This document shows positions 33,402 through 43,740 of a DNA stretch of 64,000 nt, one piece after another. Each line of letters opens with the position of its first letter. Within the stretch, counting starts at the first letter, position 1. Made by a program: the position numbers and the translations under genes. Under the pieces are notes generated by a model. That model searched no databases. It was given only the letters and a program-made list of their open reading frames with translations, and was not told the DNA's origin. Origin of the DNA: Pseudogymnoascus destructans (Eukaryota > Ascomycota > Leotiomycetes > Thelebolales > Thelebolaceae); assembly GCF_001641265.1 (NCBI RefSeq), contig NW_020167525.1, positions 1,032,501 to 1,096,500 of the forward strand, given 5' to 3'.

Positions 33402-35260
33402 ACGTACATGTATAGCGAAAGCGCCAAACAAGTGAAAGCGCCAAAATGATGCGGTGACCAAACCCCCCAACTAAATGTTAAATTCCTCAACAACAAAACA
33501 TGCCCCATAAAAACGATGAAAGCCAATTAGTGCTAGCTATCCAGGCTATGCAAAGCGACCCAAAGTTACGCCTTTGAGTTGCTGCTAGGATCTATTCTGT
33601 GGACCACCGCAAGCTAGGTCGTCGTCTAGAAGGTGTACCTTCACGACGCGATATCCAAGCCAACTCACGGAAATTAACTAACCTAGAGGAGTCCGTCCTT
33701 GTTCAGTATATACTCACCTAGCTGCCAAAGGGTTTCCTCCTCGGCTGTCTGTTGTTGAAGATATGGCAAGTCGACTACTTGCAACACGCGACGCGTCACG
33801 CGTTGGGTCGCGTTGGGCTTCAAACTTTGTTAAGCGGCGTGTAGAGCTCCAGACATGCTTTCAGCGCAAATACGACTACCAGAGGGCTAAGTGCGAAGAT
33901 CCAGAAGTTATTAATGGCTGGTTTGAGCTTGTGCGTAACACAATTGCGAAATATGGTATCGATGAAGCAGATATCTACAACTTTGATGAGACTGGGTTTA
34001 TGATGGGCGTTATCTCAACTGCTATGGTTGTAACAAGCTCAGACGGGCGGGCAAAAGCAAAGAAGGTACAGCCTGGTAATCGGGAATGGGTTACAGTAAT
34101 CCAAGGCGTTAGTTCTCAAGGTTGGGCAGTACCACCATTTATCATTGTTGCAGGCAAAAACCACCTTACATCTTGGTATGAGAATAGTGGATTTTCAAGC
34201 GATTGGGTGATTTCTGTTACTGAAAATGGCTGGACTACAAACGAGAGAGGCATGGATTGGATTCAGCACTTTGAGAAGCATACAAAGGCCCGGAGTGTTG
34301 GTGGTTATCGCTTGTTAGTCCTTGATGGTCATGAGAGCCACCACTCAGATGAGTTTGAGGAGTACTGCAAGGAACACAACATTATTACGCTTTGTATGCC
34401 TGCTCACTCTTCTCATCTACTCCAGCCACTTGATGTTGGCTGTTTCGGCCCGTTAAAGCAGGCCTATGGTCGGCAAATTGAAGATATGATGCAGGCTCAT
34501 ATTTCTCATATTACAAAGGATGACTTCTTTCCTGCCTTCCACGCTGCATTTAACACTACAATGACGGAAAGTAACATTCGAGGCGGGTTCCGAGGGGCAG
34601 GGCTTCTTCCATTTGACCCTGAGAGAGTGATATCTACACTTGATCTTAAGTTAAGGACACCAACGCCTCCAAGCTCCCGCCCAGGTACTGCTCAACCTTG
34701 GGTTTCTCAGACACCAAACAACCCAATTGAAGCTATGTCACAGTCTACATTTATTAAAACTCGGATTTCACGCCATCAAAATAGCTCTCCAACCTCAATC
34801 TATGCAGCTGTTGACCAGTTTACAAAGGGTGCATCGCAAATAATGCATCAATTAGCACTGCTAAAGGGAGAGAACCAAAACCTACGACAGGCAAATGAAG
34901 TACTAAGCAAGCGCCGGAGAGCTAGGAAAACACGACTACAGCAAGGAGGATCACTTAGTCAACAAGGGGCGCAAGAGCTACAGGATGAGAGGGATGTTGT
35001 GCAGCAGGTAGAGCAGGAAATAAGGGCAAGCCGTGGTCGGAAGCCAAGGGAAGAAACCCGTGCCCGTCGCTGTGGCAAGTGTGGTGAGACTGGGCACAAT
35101 GCGCGCACGTGTCAGATTGTAATAGACACCTCTGAGGAAGAGGACTCCGAGTAGTTTCAATTGATTTCTAATGTTGTGGTAGATTTATCGCAATGTTTGT
35201 CGTGAGGGTAGATAATTTTGGCGCTTTCGCTTGTTTGGCGCTTTCGCTATACATGTACGT
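33402..35260 (+). mobile_element. Fot1/pogo-like transposon, TA target duplication
   Basis: 1859 bp with inverted ends of about 47 bp starting ACGTACATGTATAGCG. TA lies on both sides (33400-33401, 35261-35262). Each end has two direct copies of GCGAAAGCGCCAAA-like sequence. The same ACGTACATGTATA terminus occurs on the fold-back element at 62977-63400. Confidence 0.95.
33500..35154 (+). pseudogene. Fot1-like transposase with two N-terminal stops
   Basis: ATG 33500 opens MPHKNDESQLVLAIQA, meets TGA at 33575-33577 and TAG near 33718, and from about 33733 the frame is open to 35154. The open part (from ATG 33763, 463 aa) holds DDE motifs YNFDETGF, LVLDGHESHH and HSSHLLQPLDVGCF, a leucine-rich region, and a C-terminal CCHC knuckle CGKCGETGHNARTC. 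Known role: cut-and-paste transposition. The helix-turn-helix N-terminus is broken, so DNA binding is probably lost, but the catalytic half is intact. Confidence 0.9.
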
Positions 35261-35566
35261 TATGTGTATCAGATTTTTTAACTCTAACAGTAGCCTCTTA
35301 TGTGGGCTTCTATTTTATTACTACTATTAATACTATTTCAGTACGTATATTATGTCAGAAGCGTCTTCCTATAGGAAAACTTATTGGCTGTCGGAATATC
35401 ACCTTCCGGAAATACTACTAGTATCAGCTTAGCGTCAAAATATCATACCACTAAGCCCTTTTGTAGCCAAATTATTGGCTACATAAGACAGTGTGGGTCA
35501 CTCTATGACCCTTTTATATGATTAATCCTATCCAACGGTCACGAAAAAAGGCCCGGCCCCCCTAAG

Positions 35567-35710
35567 GTATTCAGGATAGTTCGTGGATAGCTCAACTATC
35601 CATTAGCCCCATCACATGGCAGCCTACCCCGCTTGCCCCCTGTGACTCACACATCACGTTACGAGGCCCTGGCCCTGTAACCATGACATCATGTTACTGT
35701 AGCCGTAACA
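35567..35710 (-). repeat. Fragment of the TGTTACGGC LTR, inverted
   Basis: Reverse complement matches the first ~150 bp of the solo LTR at 2075 (TGTTACGGCTACAG..., including CAGGGCCAGGGCC and the GGATAGTTGAGCTATCC hairpin). The shared 3' half with the TATA box is missing, so it is only a U3 piece. Confidence 0.85.
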
Positions 35711-35907
35711 ACGGTCACGTGGGGAGAGTTAGGGCCGGTTAGCCGAGTCGGACCCGTTTCGGGTACTTAAGGAGATTGACCCAATGGGGGTTCCTCTCTT
35801 CATCTTTTTTGTATCCTTCGTAGTAGACCTATAGGATAGCATTCATTTATCCTCTGACTCGCACTCTCATATGCTATTACTGTGAGCTGGGTGCCCTGTG
35901 TCCTTAC
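35711..35907 (-). repeat. ~195-bp repeat, left inverted copy
   Basis: Inverted relative to 37368-37560. Read on the minus strand it starts TGTAAGGACACAGGG and ends near CCCCACGTGACCGT. It carries CCCGAAACGGGTCCGACTC and looks like an LTR of a third family. It sits directly beside the U3 fragment at 35710. Confidence 0.75.
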
Positions 35908-35939
35908 AGTGGTCTCGTCAGCCATCTTGTGTTGTAACA

Positions 35940-37875
35940 TGCATCATACTAACTAGAACCTGAAGCAATAAATTTAAAATCCCTAAAATCATCTACGACC
36001 TAATGCTAGTACTAAGTCTGCATGTCTTCCTGCTTAGCATGCTATTTAAGGTTCAGGCCTTCAAGTCTCCTAGCATCTATTCACCTAAGAAATTGTATAG
36101 TCTAAACGCTCTGTAGGGGCTGAATGAGCAGGAGCTACTGTTAAAGGATGAGATTCTCTACAATTTTGTCTTTTGTCAAGCGGTTCGTAAGGTGGAAGGT
36201 GTTCACATCGCTTACAATCTGCAGCTGTTGTCAGCATTAGTCTAGTACCACATGAAGCTAGGCAGCTAGATCACTAGGTTCAAACAAGTCACGAAGCCGT
36301 ATGTGCTACATGACGGAGCTGCTAAGGCACTAAATGAGGGTCGGAAGTGTTTTTCTAAGATCCTACTGTGCTTAACTAATGTGGTCTCTTTAGGACAGCT
36401 GATGTTAGTGACTCTGTTCAAAACTTAATCTTACAGCATGCAAGTATCAACACCTTCCTTAAACACTATCTTGATTGGAATATCAATGTGGATGTCCAAA
36501 ATATATATTGGGGACTCGAGCCGCAAAAGGCTTTGATGAGGTTCGCATGTCTAATGAGCTGGTTGATTGACCCCTAGGGCCCCTAGAAGCTGACTTCTAC
36601 ATAATCAGCATGGGTTAATAACCTTCTATGTATTATGAAATTGTCTCAGATCACAGCCCACCTGTCAGGGTCTCTAGAAGGCAGCCGGAGGGAAGAGTGC
36701 TATTAGAAGGTTAAAAAATGCCTTACAAGCAAGAGAGCGAGACAGCGGCGGTTGCTACTACTTGACATTGTTGATCGATACAAGAAAGAGCAGCCTGTCA
36801 TTAACAGCGAGTGGCAGATATCTAGCAAGGTAGTTGACGAGGACGTCTAAGGTGCACTAGAGCGATCGGATCATATGACGCCTAAACAACTGCTTCTAAT
36901 CGATGTGATTTTGACATCGCCTAAGACATTGCTAGAAAAAGAATGTCAACATAGGATTACAGCCATCTATAACAACTATAGTGTTAAGGAAGGGGTGACC
37001 TTCTGTCGCAGTCGTGCTAGTTAGCTAGTTCCACTAGTCTCTGTAGTTAAAGACGAAAAACCACTACGGTCCGAGGCAGATATCTGTCACAGTTCACCAA
37101 GGCATAGGGCACCAGTTGGGTATTATGAATTAAACTCAATCTAGAGAAGAAAGGAAAGAGAAGAGGAGCACTCGAGCAGTGGCTCGATCTATATACAGCT
37201 ATGTTGTTGTGGAGTGAATTCTCTTTAGCGAGACCAGTTCTGAGAATTCACTCCACAACTGAAAACTTCGCTCTAACCCCAGAAAGCTGCCCACACCCCT
37301 GAAACCTCACTCGAGCTGCAAGGCGCACTTGATATCGTAACAATATCATGCTTAGACAGGCAATATCTGTAAGGACACAGGGCACCCAGCTCACAGTAAT
37401 AGCATATGAGAGTGCGAGTCGGAGGCTAAACGGATGCTATCCTATAGGTCTACTATGAAGGGTACAAAAAAGATCATGAGGAACCCCATTGGGTCAATCC
37501 CCTTAAGTACCCGAAACGGGTCCGACTCAGCTAACCTGCCCTAACTCTCCCCATGTGACTGTAACCTGTCCGACTCAGATCCCTTCCATCACTGAGGGTG
37601 GAGGCATCCTTACAATATCGTCAGTTACGACGGATAAGAGGCCAACTATATGCTTCGCATGTCTTAGAGACCCAAACCTAACGATTCAGGAGATGGTTGA
37701 CTTGTTTGCAAGCCTTAGCTGCCTAATGAGGCACTTTATGAGAAAGCATGTTAGAAGACTTGGAGTTAACGAGCCTACGGAGTGTCGAATCTGTGACGTC
37801 CAGCTCGAGCATCGGATGCATTTTCAAAGCCACGTAGAGAAATTTCACAGAACTGTCTCGCAGTCCTGCAACTAG
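35940..37875 (+). pseudogene. Decayed DUF3435-type tyrosine recombinase (second subfamily)
   Basis: Family-like pieces appear in order across several frames: LHVFLLSMLFKVQAFKS (36020), GLNEQELLLKDEILYNFVFC (36118), QVTKPYVLHDGAAKALNE (about 36290), ILQHASINTFLKHYLDWN (36428), YWGLEPQKALMRFA (36510), RQRRLLLLDIVDRYKKEQPV (about 36740), MTPKQLLLIDVILTSPKTLL (36880), and after a repeat insertion the zinc-finger tail ICFACLRDP...RHFMRKHVRR...CRICDVQLEH (37650-37850). Many stops fall where Gln is expected (CAG to TAG, CAA to TAA), consistent with C-to-T decay such as RIP. The N-terminal part is absent. It is not the same subfamily as 13334-15853. Confidence 0.8.
37368..37560 (+). repeat. ~195-bp repeat, right copy (solo-LTR-like)
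   Basis: TGTAAGGACACAGGG...CCCCATGTGAC. It lies inside the decayed DUF3435 gene, between the core and the zinc-finger tail. No certain target duplication was found. Confidence 0.7.
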
Positions 37876-38114
37876 ATGGAATCTTTCAGGAGTGTTATGG
37901 CTTCTCTTGATTAGGTAGACAGATTAATTAGATAGGGAGGAGGCAGGAGTATCTGGCATCATTGTTCATAGTTTTAATCTAACTTCCCCCATCAAGATCC
38001 ATATCAGTTCACGTCTTTAGCAAAGTGACCTGACTCTGCATTTGAATAAATTCAGTCGCGAATACACTAACGGCCCCCAGATTCGCGAACGTTCGCCGTG
38101 TCGCTCATTCCCAT

Positions 38115-38858
38115 CTACCACAGTTCTAGTCTCAGTACAGTACCGTGTTGCCAGCCTAATTCGCTTGCAGACGAACCACTCCAACGTAAGTTATCTTTGT
38201 GAGACTCTACAAAGACGCCGCAAACATTGCTAGCCTGTATCAACCTCAGCAAGTCTTGCACTGTGTATGTCGTTGGAATGAACACGGTATGGCTTGTTTC
38301 CTCTATCCTCTTTTTCTTGTTTGATATCTTGAGCTTCGTTTGGCAACGAAGGACTACAAGGATGTGGTTATAGCCTTCAAGCACAAATGCGTCCCGATCC
38401 GGAAAATGAACAGACATCATCCCGTTGTCCCACGTCCACGGTCCGTTGCGTGTTGCAGTCGTGCTAGCAACAATCGCACGGGAGGTTTTAATGTTTGAAG
38501 TAATAAAAAGAGCCTTGTCCACCTCTAGACTGCAAGGGTCCCATTTGTCCAAGTCTACGTCGGCATTGTCTCTGACGAGCTTCCACACACCTGGCTGGGG
38601 TGAGATGGTCGTGGGATACTGATGGGCAAGTTCTTCCAGTAGGCCATCCACGTAGTTGCGCAGTTGCTGAGAATGTCAGAATTTACACTTAAAGATTCAT
38701 GTATCGCAACAACAAACCTGCTTACTCATGATATCTCCTAACGTTGGCGTAAAGAGAATCTCATGTGGGAGAATACGGAACGGGATGCGAAGCTGATGCA
38801 ATTCCTGTCGACGGCCAAGTGCCATAGACGGGTCCGCCGAAGCAACGTTTGAGGCCAT
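38115..38858 (-). CDS. Unrecognised 230-aa protein, divergent from the dynamin gene
   Basis: Exon 1 is 38718-38858, exon 2 is 38115-38666, with a 51-bp intron (GTTTGT...TCTGAC...CTCAG); the join keeps frame (DIMSKQ/QLRNYVDG). An in-frame ATG seven codons upstream (38879) is possible. No signal peptide or membrane segment. The end (TVQDLLRLIQ ... GTVLRLELW) has a hydrophobic pattern that could be a ubiquitin-like fold, but that is a weak inference. The start is about 190 bp from the dynamin ATG, head to head, so a shared promoter is likely. Apparently intact among decayed transposons. Confidence 0.6.
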
Positions 38859-39047
38859 TATAATTGAACAAGACAACATAATTACAGAGATGGAACCTTT
38901 CAGTCAACCGGAAAGTGTTTCACCTCACACGTGATGGATAACTACTTTTCTTCGCTACACTGCAGCGACATAATCCAAAAAATACATTACCAGTAACTGA
39001 AATAAAACACGATCTATAGCCCCCCGATCCACTCCTTGTTGCACATC

Positions 39048-41450
39048 ATGTTAGCGGAAGATGCTACCAGACTCCAGAAGATCGATGAGTTGTACGCGCT
39101 CCGCCTTGACCAATATGTGTCCCTGCCCCAAGTTTGTTGCCATTCCCTTCTACAACCAAGCTCAACTAATCCGAAATGTGTGTAGCTTGTCGTCGTGGGC
39201 GACCAATCAAGTGGTAAAAGCTCCGTTCTCGAGGGCCTGACCAATCTCCCATTTCCACGAGACTCCGGTCTATGTACTAGATTTCCTACGCAGATCGTGT
39301 TTAAGCGCTCGGTGACGGCGAAAATAGAGGTCAGTATCATGGCCGTCCACGGCCAAGAGCAATCCAAATTAGATGCCATTGCGAGGTTTGGTAAGATCCA
39401 ACTGACAAACTTCGATGAACACTCATTCTCGGACTTATTGGCCAAGGTATAGAAGGCTATGCTTTGATCACCTACAGCCTGATTAATTTGACTGTAGGCA
39501 TCGGAATGCATGGGGCTTCCCTATCCTGGAAAACAACGGGATGACAAGATGGATTCCTTCTCTCACAACATTCTCAAGTTTGAACTCTCTGGTCCGGAGT
39601 ATGAAAACTTTAGCGTTGTTGATCTGCCCGGTCTCTTTCGAAGTAAGCTCCTTACATCCTACCATATCAAAGCTAAGATAAGACCACAGAGCCCACTCCA
39701 GGTAAGACCAGCAAAGAAGACATGGCTCTTGTTCGTCAAATAGTCGCGGAATATCTAAGGAATCCTCGGAGTATTATATTGTAAGTACGGCACTCCACTT
39801 TGAACAAGCACCGGCTGACATGTTTTGCAGAGCAGTTGTTCCTGCCAATATCGACATTGCGACGCAGGAGATAATTCAGATGGCCGAAGATGCAGACCCG
39901 GATGGTCAAAGAACACTAGGAGTACTTACAAAGCCAGACCTAGTAGACCGTGGTGCCGAAGAAAAGGTCTGCCGATTCTGTCACCGCAATAAAGATGTAT
40001 TAATCGTCCCTAGGTCATAGAGCTAGTGATGAACCAGTCTGGTAGCGCTCGTTTTGAGCTTGGCTACACCATTGTATGCAATCGGAGCCAGAGCGACCTT
40101 GGTATAACCAATGACGAGCGCAACTCTCGCGAATTCTCATTCTTCAAGCGTGCACCTTGGAGCGCAATCCCGGAGGAGCGAGCGGGCGTGAAATCACTGA
40201 AAGATAGATTGAACAACCTCCTAGTTGATGTTACAAGGCACAATTTTCAGGCTGTGGCCGAAGATGTACGGATTAAGATTCGCAACTTGGAACAAGAGTT
40301 AGATGACATGGGTCCAGGTCGTCACACACCTAATGACCAACGTAATCATCTTATTAGAATTGCCACCGACGTCCGGGAAATAACATCGAGGGCGATTGAT
40401 GCATACTACGGTCGCGATCCATGTTTTGAGGACGACACATTTCGTTTGGCAACAAACGTGATGACAATGAACAAGGCCTTTTCCGACACAATCGCGCGCA
40501 AAGGATACACGAGGAGGTTCCGTTCTGGATCCAGTCAAAATGCTACCACCATAGAAGTTGAGCCTGAAGTTGATGTTTCTTCCTCAGACGGTCTCGATAC
40601 GCCAGGGACTCCCGACAACGTTACGGTGAATCAGCTTCTCAAAGAGTACCCAGAACTAAAGGCTGTTATGAGTCCGCCCATTCCAGCACCAGCAACGCCC
40701 AAACAGGATATCATGCAATGGATAACGAAACAATACGACAGGTCCAAGGGTTTTGAGATAGGGACTTTGAATCCTTCCCTCCTCCCGTCTCTGTTTTCAG
40801 AACAATCCCAGAGCTGGAAAGCTTTTGCTAGCGGACATGTGGAGAATGTGGTGCAAACAATTCACCATTTCAACCACAAAGCGCTCCAGTACTGCTGTAA
40901 AGATGCAGCACTAAGCAAGAAGTTATGGGCTAGATTATCTCAGCTCCTGCTACCGAAATACAAGAAATCCCTGGACCAGGTCGACTTTCTAATTGAGGTC
41001 GAGCAGCATGGCAATTTACTCACCATGAATCACTACTTCGCTGACAATCTGCGCAAGGCTCGTGAAGATCGAATCAAGAAGCAGCTGGTCAATCTTCAGT
41101 CATGGACAACAACTGATAAACAGCCGCTGCTGCGTCTCGAGGATACCATTACGACATTCATAAGTAATGAAGGCCAAACTACACAGGATTTGCATGACAC
41201 CTTAGAAGCGTATTACAAGGTATCTCGCAAAAGATTCGTGGACGCCATTTGCCTTCAGGCTGTGGACCACTTTCTCATTAGTAGCAAAGAAGGGCCGTTG
41301 TGGCTGTTCTCGCCGCAATTAATTGGCAAGTTAACTGACTCCGAGCTGAGCAAGATTGCTGGTGAAAGCCTTCAGACTGTTGCGCACAGAGCGCGGCTCA
41401 CCGAGGAGATCGCGAATCTAAGGGAGGGCCAAAAGATTCTTGAGGGGTAA
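39048..41450 (+). CDS. Dynamin-family large GTPase (713 aa)
   Basis: Six exons: 39048-39131, 39186-39446, 39498-39642, 39702-39780, 39831-39966 and 40014-41450; every join is in frame. The GTPase domain has P-loop GDQSSGKSS (about residue 33), switch I CTRFPTQ, DLPG (about 157) and TKPD (about 223). A middle/stalk domain follows, and a GTPase effector domain near 620-705 (AVDHFLIS ... LIGKLTDSELSKIAGES). There is no PH domain, transmembrane segment or Pro-rich tail, as in fungal Mx/Vps1-like dynamins. Known chemistry: GTP hydrolysis coupled to membrane remodelling by oligomers. Which membrane is not readable here. The first donor is GTTTGT, the same non-standard donor as in the divergent neighbour. 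Confidence 0.92.
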
Positions 41451-42055
41451 CATAGAAAACCACGATGAGCAGAGCTTTTCTCCAACGGCTGCTTTGATCT
41501 TTACATGCTTAGCTAATAATTCATTTGGTGCCCTTTCATACAATGACTTTTTTTCCTCAGGAAAAATCCAAGTTAATGCTCCTTACTCATTCCACCTTTT
41601 TCCGTGCCGTCCATCTTTGTGCCCTTCTTAGGCTGCGCACTACTCGCTCAATACTTGGCTCACCCGCTCAGTGGGTTACTCAGCTAGGTGAGTGAGGTCA
41701 ATACTCAGTTACTCTGTAAAAACCCAGTGAGTACTTGGCTATCACGTGTAACATCATGTGAACAGTCCCTCATACGACTAATACTGTTTTATGGTTAAGT
41801 TAAAGTATTACATCTATTAGCTTGACTCTCGCCATCTCTAGTAAGCTATAAGAACGAATCATGTATATTCCTCTATCTAAGTACCACGATTATCAGAAGA
41901 TTATCAGAACGCTATTATCTATTATATATGCTTGAGAACATCTCTCCACCTTACTTGATGAGGCTGGCTAGACCTACTAATACCTAAAGTATTTATGGGG
42001 TCTTGACGAGGATCCTTGACTGAGCAGAACGAGCTATGAGTTGAGATAACTATGT
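41451..42055. other. Intergenic, no gene
   Basis: Probable dynamin 3' UTR, then 41640-41740 with repeated CTCAGT/GGTGAGTGAG words, then AT-rich sequence without open frames of note. Confidence 0.4.
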
Positions 42056-42505
42056 TGTAAGGCTGACTTCTAAACGATAGAAGACACAGAGGTTTCTTGC
42101 GTAAGGTTGACTTGACAGAGGAGGCAGGGGATTAGACACAAAGGCTTTCCAAGTAACATGTTACAGTATTGTAAAGAATACTATATTGAGTTGAGCACGA
42201 AGTTCCTATCTAAGGAAATACTATCTACTTATATAGTGGCGTCGTGCCAAAGGGATATCCGTGGATAACATGGATAACATAATATCCATGATATCCAATG
42301 TTATCCATCACCTGATATTCCGTGGATCCCCGTGGATAACATGGATAACATAATATCCATGATATCCAATGTTATCCATCACCTGATATTCCGTGGATCC
42401 CCGTGGATAACATGGATAACATAATATCCATGATATCCAATGTTATCCATCACATGAGGTTGCAGCCGTAAGCGCTAGCCATAGCACTCGCACTTAGCTG
42501 TAACA
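42056..42505 (-). repeat. Inverted solo-LTR-like copy with a third kind of U3
   Basis: On the minus strand it begins TGTTACAGCTAAGTGCG and ends AGTCAGCCTTACA. The last ~185 bp match the 3' half of the LTRs at 2075, 10436 and 22876 (TATATAAG box, GCTCAACTCAATATAG, AGAAGTCAG), while the U3 half is unrelated. No matching 5-bp target duplication was found. Confidence 0.85.
42258..42455. repeat. 71-bp tandem repeat, about 2.8 copies, in the LTR U3
   Basis: CGTGGATAAC recurs at 42260, 42331 and 42402, exactly 71 bp apart. Each unit contains GGATAACATGGATAAC and its complement GTTATCC, so each copy can fold into a hairpin. Confidence 0.92.
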
Positions 42506-42796
42506 AAGAATGCATAGATTGGAGAGTAACCAAGGAAGGTGGTTCTAAGGTCGTGGTTATTTTAAAGTTGCAAACAAAAATATTCGTGAAGGAATATTCA
42601 CCTACAAAGAATTACTATTTTAAAAACAACACTATGACGCGCACCTTTATATAAAACACATACCTTTCAACCTCTACCTCTTTTCTATACTATTCTTCTG
42701 TAATATTCTTCCTATAAACTCACTGTAAGTACACATATCTTTTGATCCACTTCTTTGTCTTGTGTTTACTTCACTAACTCACCTTGATATTAGCAA
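42506..42796 (+). promoter_or_regulatory. 5' region of the H3-like gene with a 5'-UTR intron
   Basis: TTTATATAAAAC near 42647 is a TATA-like box. An intron fits at 42725-42793: donor GTAAGT, branch CACTAACTC, acceptor ATATTAG, leaving CAA ATG. A conserved-looking leader intron suggests a once-expressed gene. Confidence 0.6.
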
Positions 42797-43355
42797 ATGG
42801 CTCGTACTAAGCAAACTGCTAGGAGATCAACTAGCAGCATAGCACCAAGGATGCCACTTAGATTACAGGCTGGCTCTAGGCTTGGTGGAAAGGGAAAGGA
42901 AAAGGCTGTAGGCACAGTAAGAAAAGCTCTAGTTCGCTCATCTCAAGCTAGTAACAATCATGCTTAGAAGGCCACGCGCTACGTAACGTCTAGTAAGAGG
43001 ATTACTAGAGAATTACCAGAACTCTCTAATAAACATATAGGCACTAAGGCTCTCCGCGATATCAGAAGATAGCAACTCGATACTCGCCTAATTATCCCAA
43101 AGCTCCCATTCTAGCGTCTTGTTAGGGAAATCGCAGAAGACTTCAAGTCTAATCTTCGCTTCTAGCAATCTGATATTCTAGCTCTTTAGGAAGCTGCTGA
43201 ATGCTTCCTCATTCGAGAATTTGAGAGTATGATGTTTACATAGTGACAGGGACATACTAACAGTTATAGTGACAAACCTCCTTGCTATTCATGTGAAGAG
43301 AGTGACAATTCAGGCAAAGGATATGATATTGGCGTTTGCAGGATATGATGTTTAA
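42797..43355 (+). pseudogene. Histone H3 variant gene with long tail and five in-frame TAG codons
   Basis: Exon 1 is 42797-43226; a 43-bp intron at 43227-43269 (GTATGA...ATACTAAC...TTATAG) joins FE to MTNLLAIHVKRVTIQAKDM; stop TAA is at 43353-43355. 172 codons. The tail starts MARTKQTARRST as in H3 (Lys4 kept, Lys9 position Arg). It is ~37 residues longer than H3 before GTKALRDIRR. The core resembles H3 (IPKLPF-RLVREIAEDFKSNLRF, ILAL-EAAECFL), with a canonical-length loop 1, unlike CenH3. The usual C-terminal LARRIRGERA is replaced by ILAFAGYDV. All five internal stops are TAG, four of them where H3 or context predicts Gln. Neighbours are transposons. Either CAG-to-TAG decay or recoding; decay is likelier. 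Confidence 0.82.
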
Positions 43356-43500
43356 TCATGGAGCTGTAGGCTTAATCGATAGAAATGTCTGATTTTAGAA
43401 CACTATATCGAGGATTTTGATACTGTATATCCTTCTTATATAGCTTATGATTAATGAGCTCAAACTCAAATTATGCAGGGTGCTTAAGGTTCATAGACTC
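43356..43500. other. Short spacer between H3-like gene and minisatellite
   Basis: AT-rich, no gene. It is likely the 3' UTR of the H3-like gene. Confidence 0.35.
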
Positions 43501-43740
43501 TTGGTCTGTTGGTTTGAAGGCTGTTGGTTTGAAGGCTGTTAGTTTGAAGGCTGTTGGTTTGAAGGCTGTTGGTTTGAAGGCTGTTGGTTTGAAGGCTGTT
43601 GGTTTGAAGGCTGTTGGTTTGAAGGCTGTTAGTTTGAAGGCTGTTGGTTTGAAGGCTGTTGGTTTGAAGGCTGTTAGTTTGAAGGCTGTTAGTTTGAAGG
43701 CTGTTGGTTTGAAGGCTGTTGGTTTGAAGGCTGTTGGATT
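43501..43740. repeat. 15-bp minisatellite, 16 units
   Basis: Unit GGCTGTTGGTTTGAA repeated with no indels. The only variation is GG to AG in TGTTGG, in four units. Because 15 is a multiple of three the array is open on both strands (LKAVG on plus; FKPTA or SLQTN on minus), giving spurious open frames. Confidence 0.95.

Noticed and set aside
35711..37560. TIR transposon carrying the decayed recombinase between inverted repeats
   Set aside because: The repeats look like LTRs (TG start), the recombinase tail lies outside the right copy, and no target duplication frames the unit.
13334..41450. Claiming a complete Starship from the captain-like gene to the dynamin pair
   Set aside because: No direct repeat, insertion site or far boundary could be identified, and several independent transposons interrupt the interval.
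42797..43355. Centromeric H3 (CenH3/CENP-A)
   Set aside because: Loop 1 has canonical H3 length and the tail starts like H3 (ARTKQTAR), so it is an H3-type variant despite its long tail.
43501..43740. CRISPR-like regular repeat array
   Set aside because: Units are contiguous 15-mers with no unique spacers, in a eukaryotic genome; it is a minisatellite.
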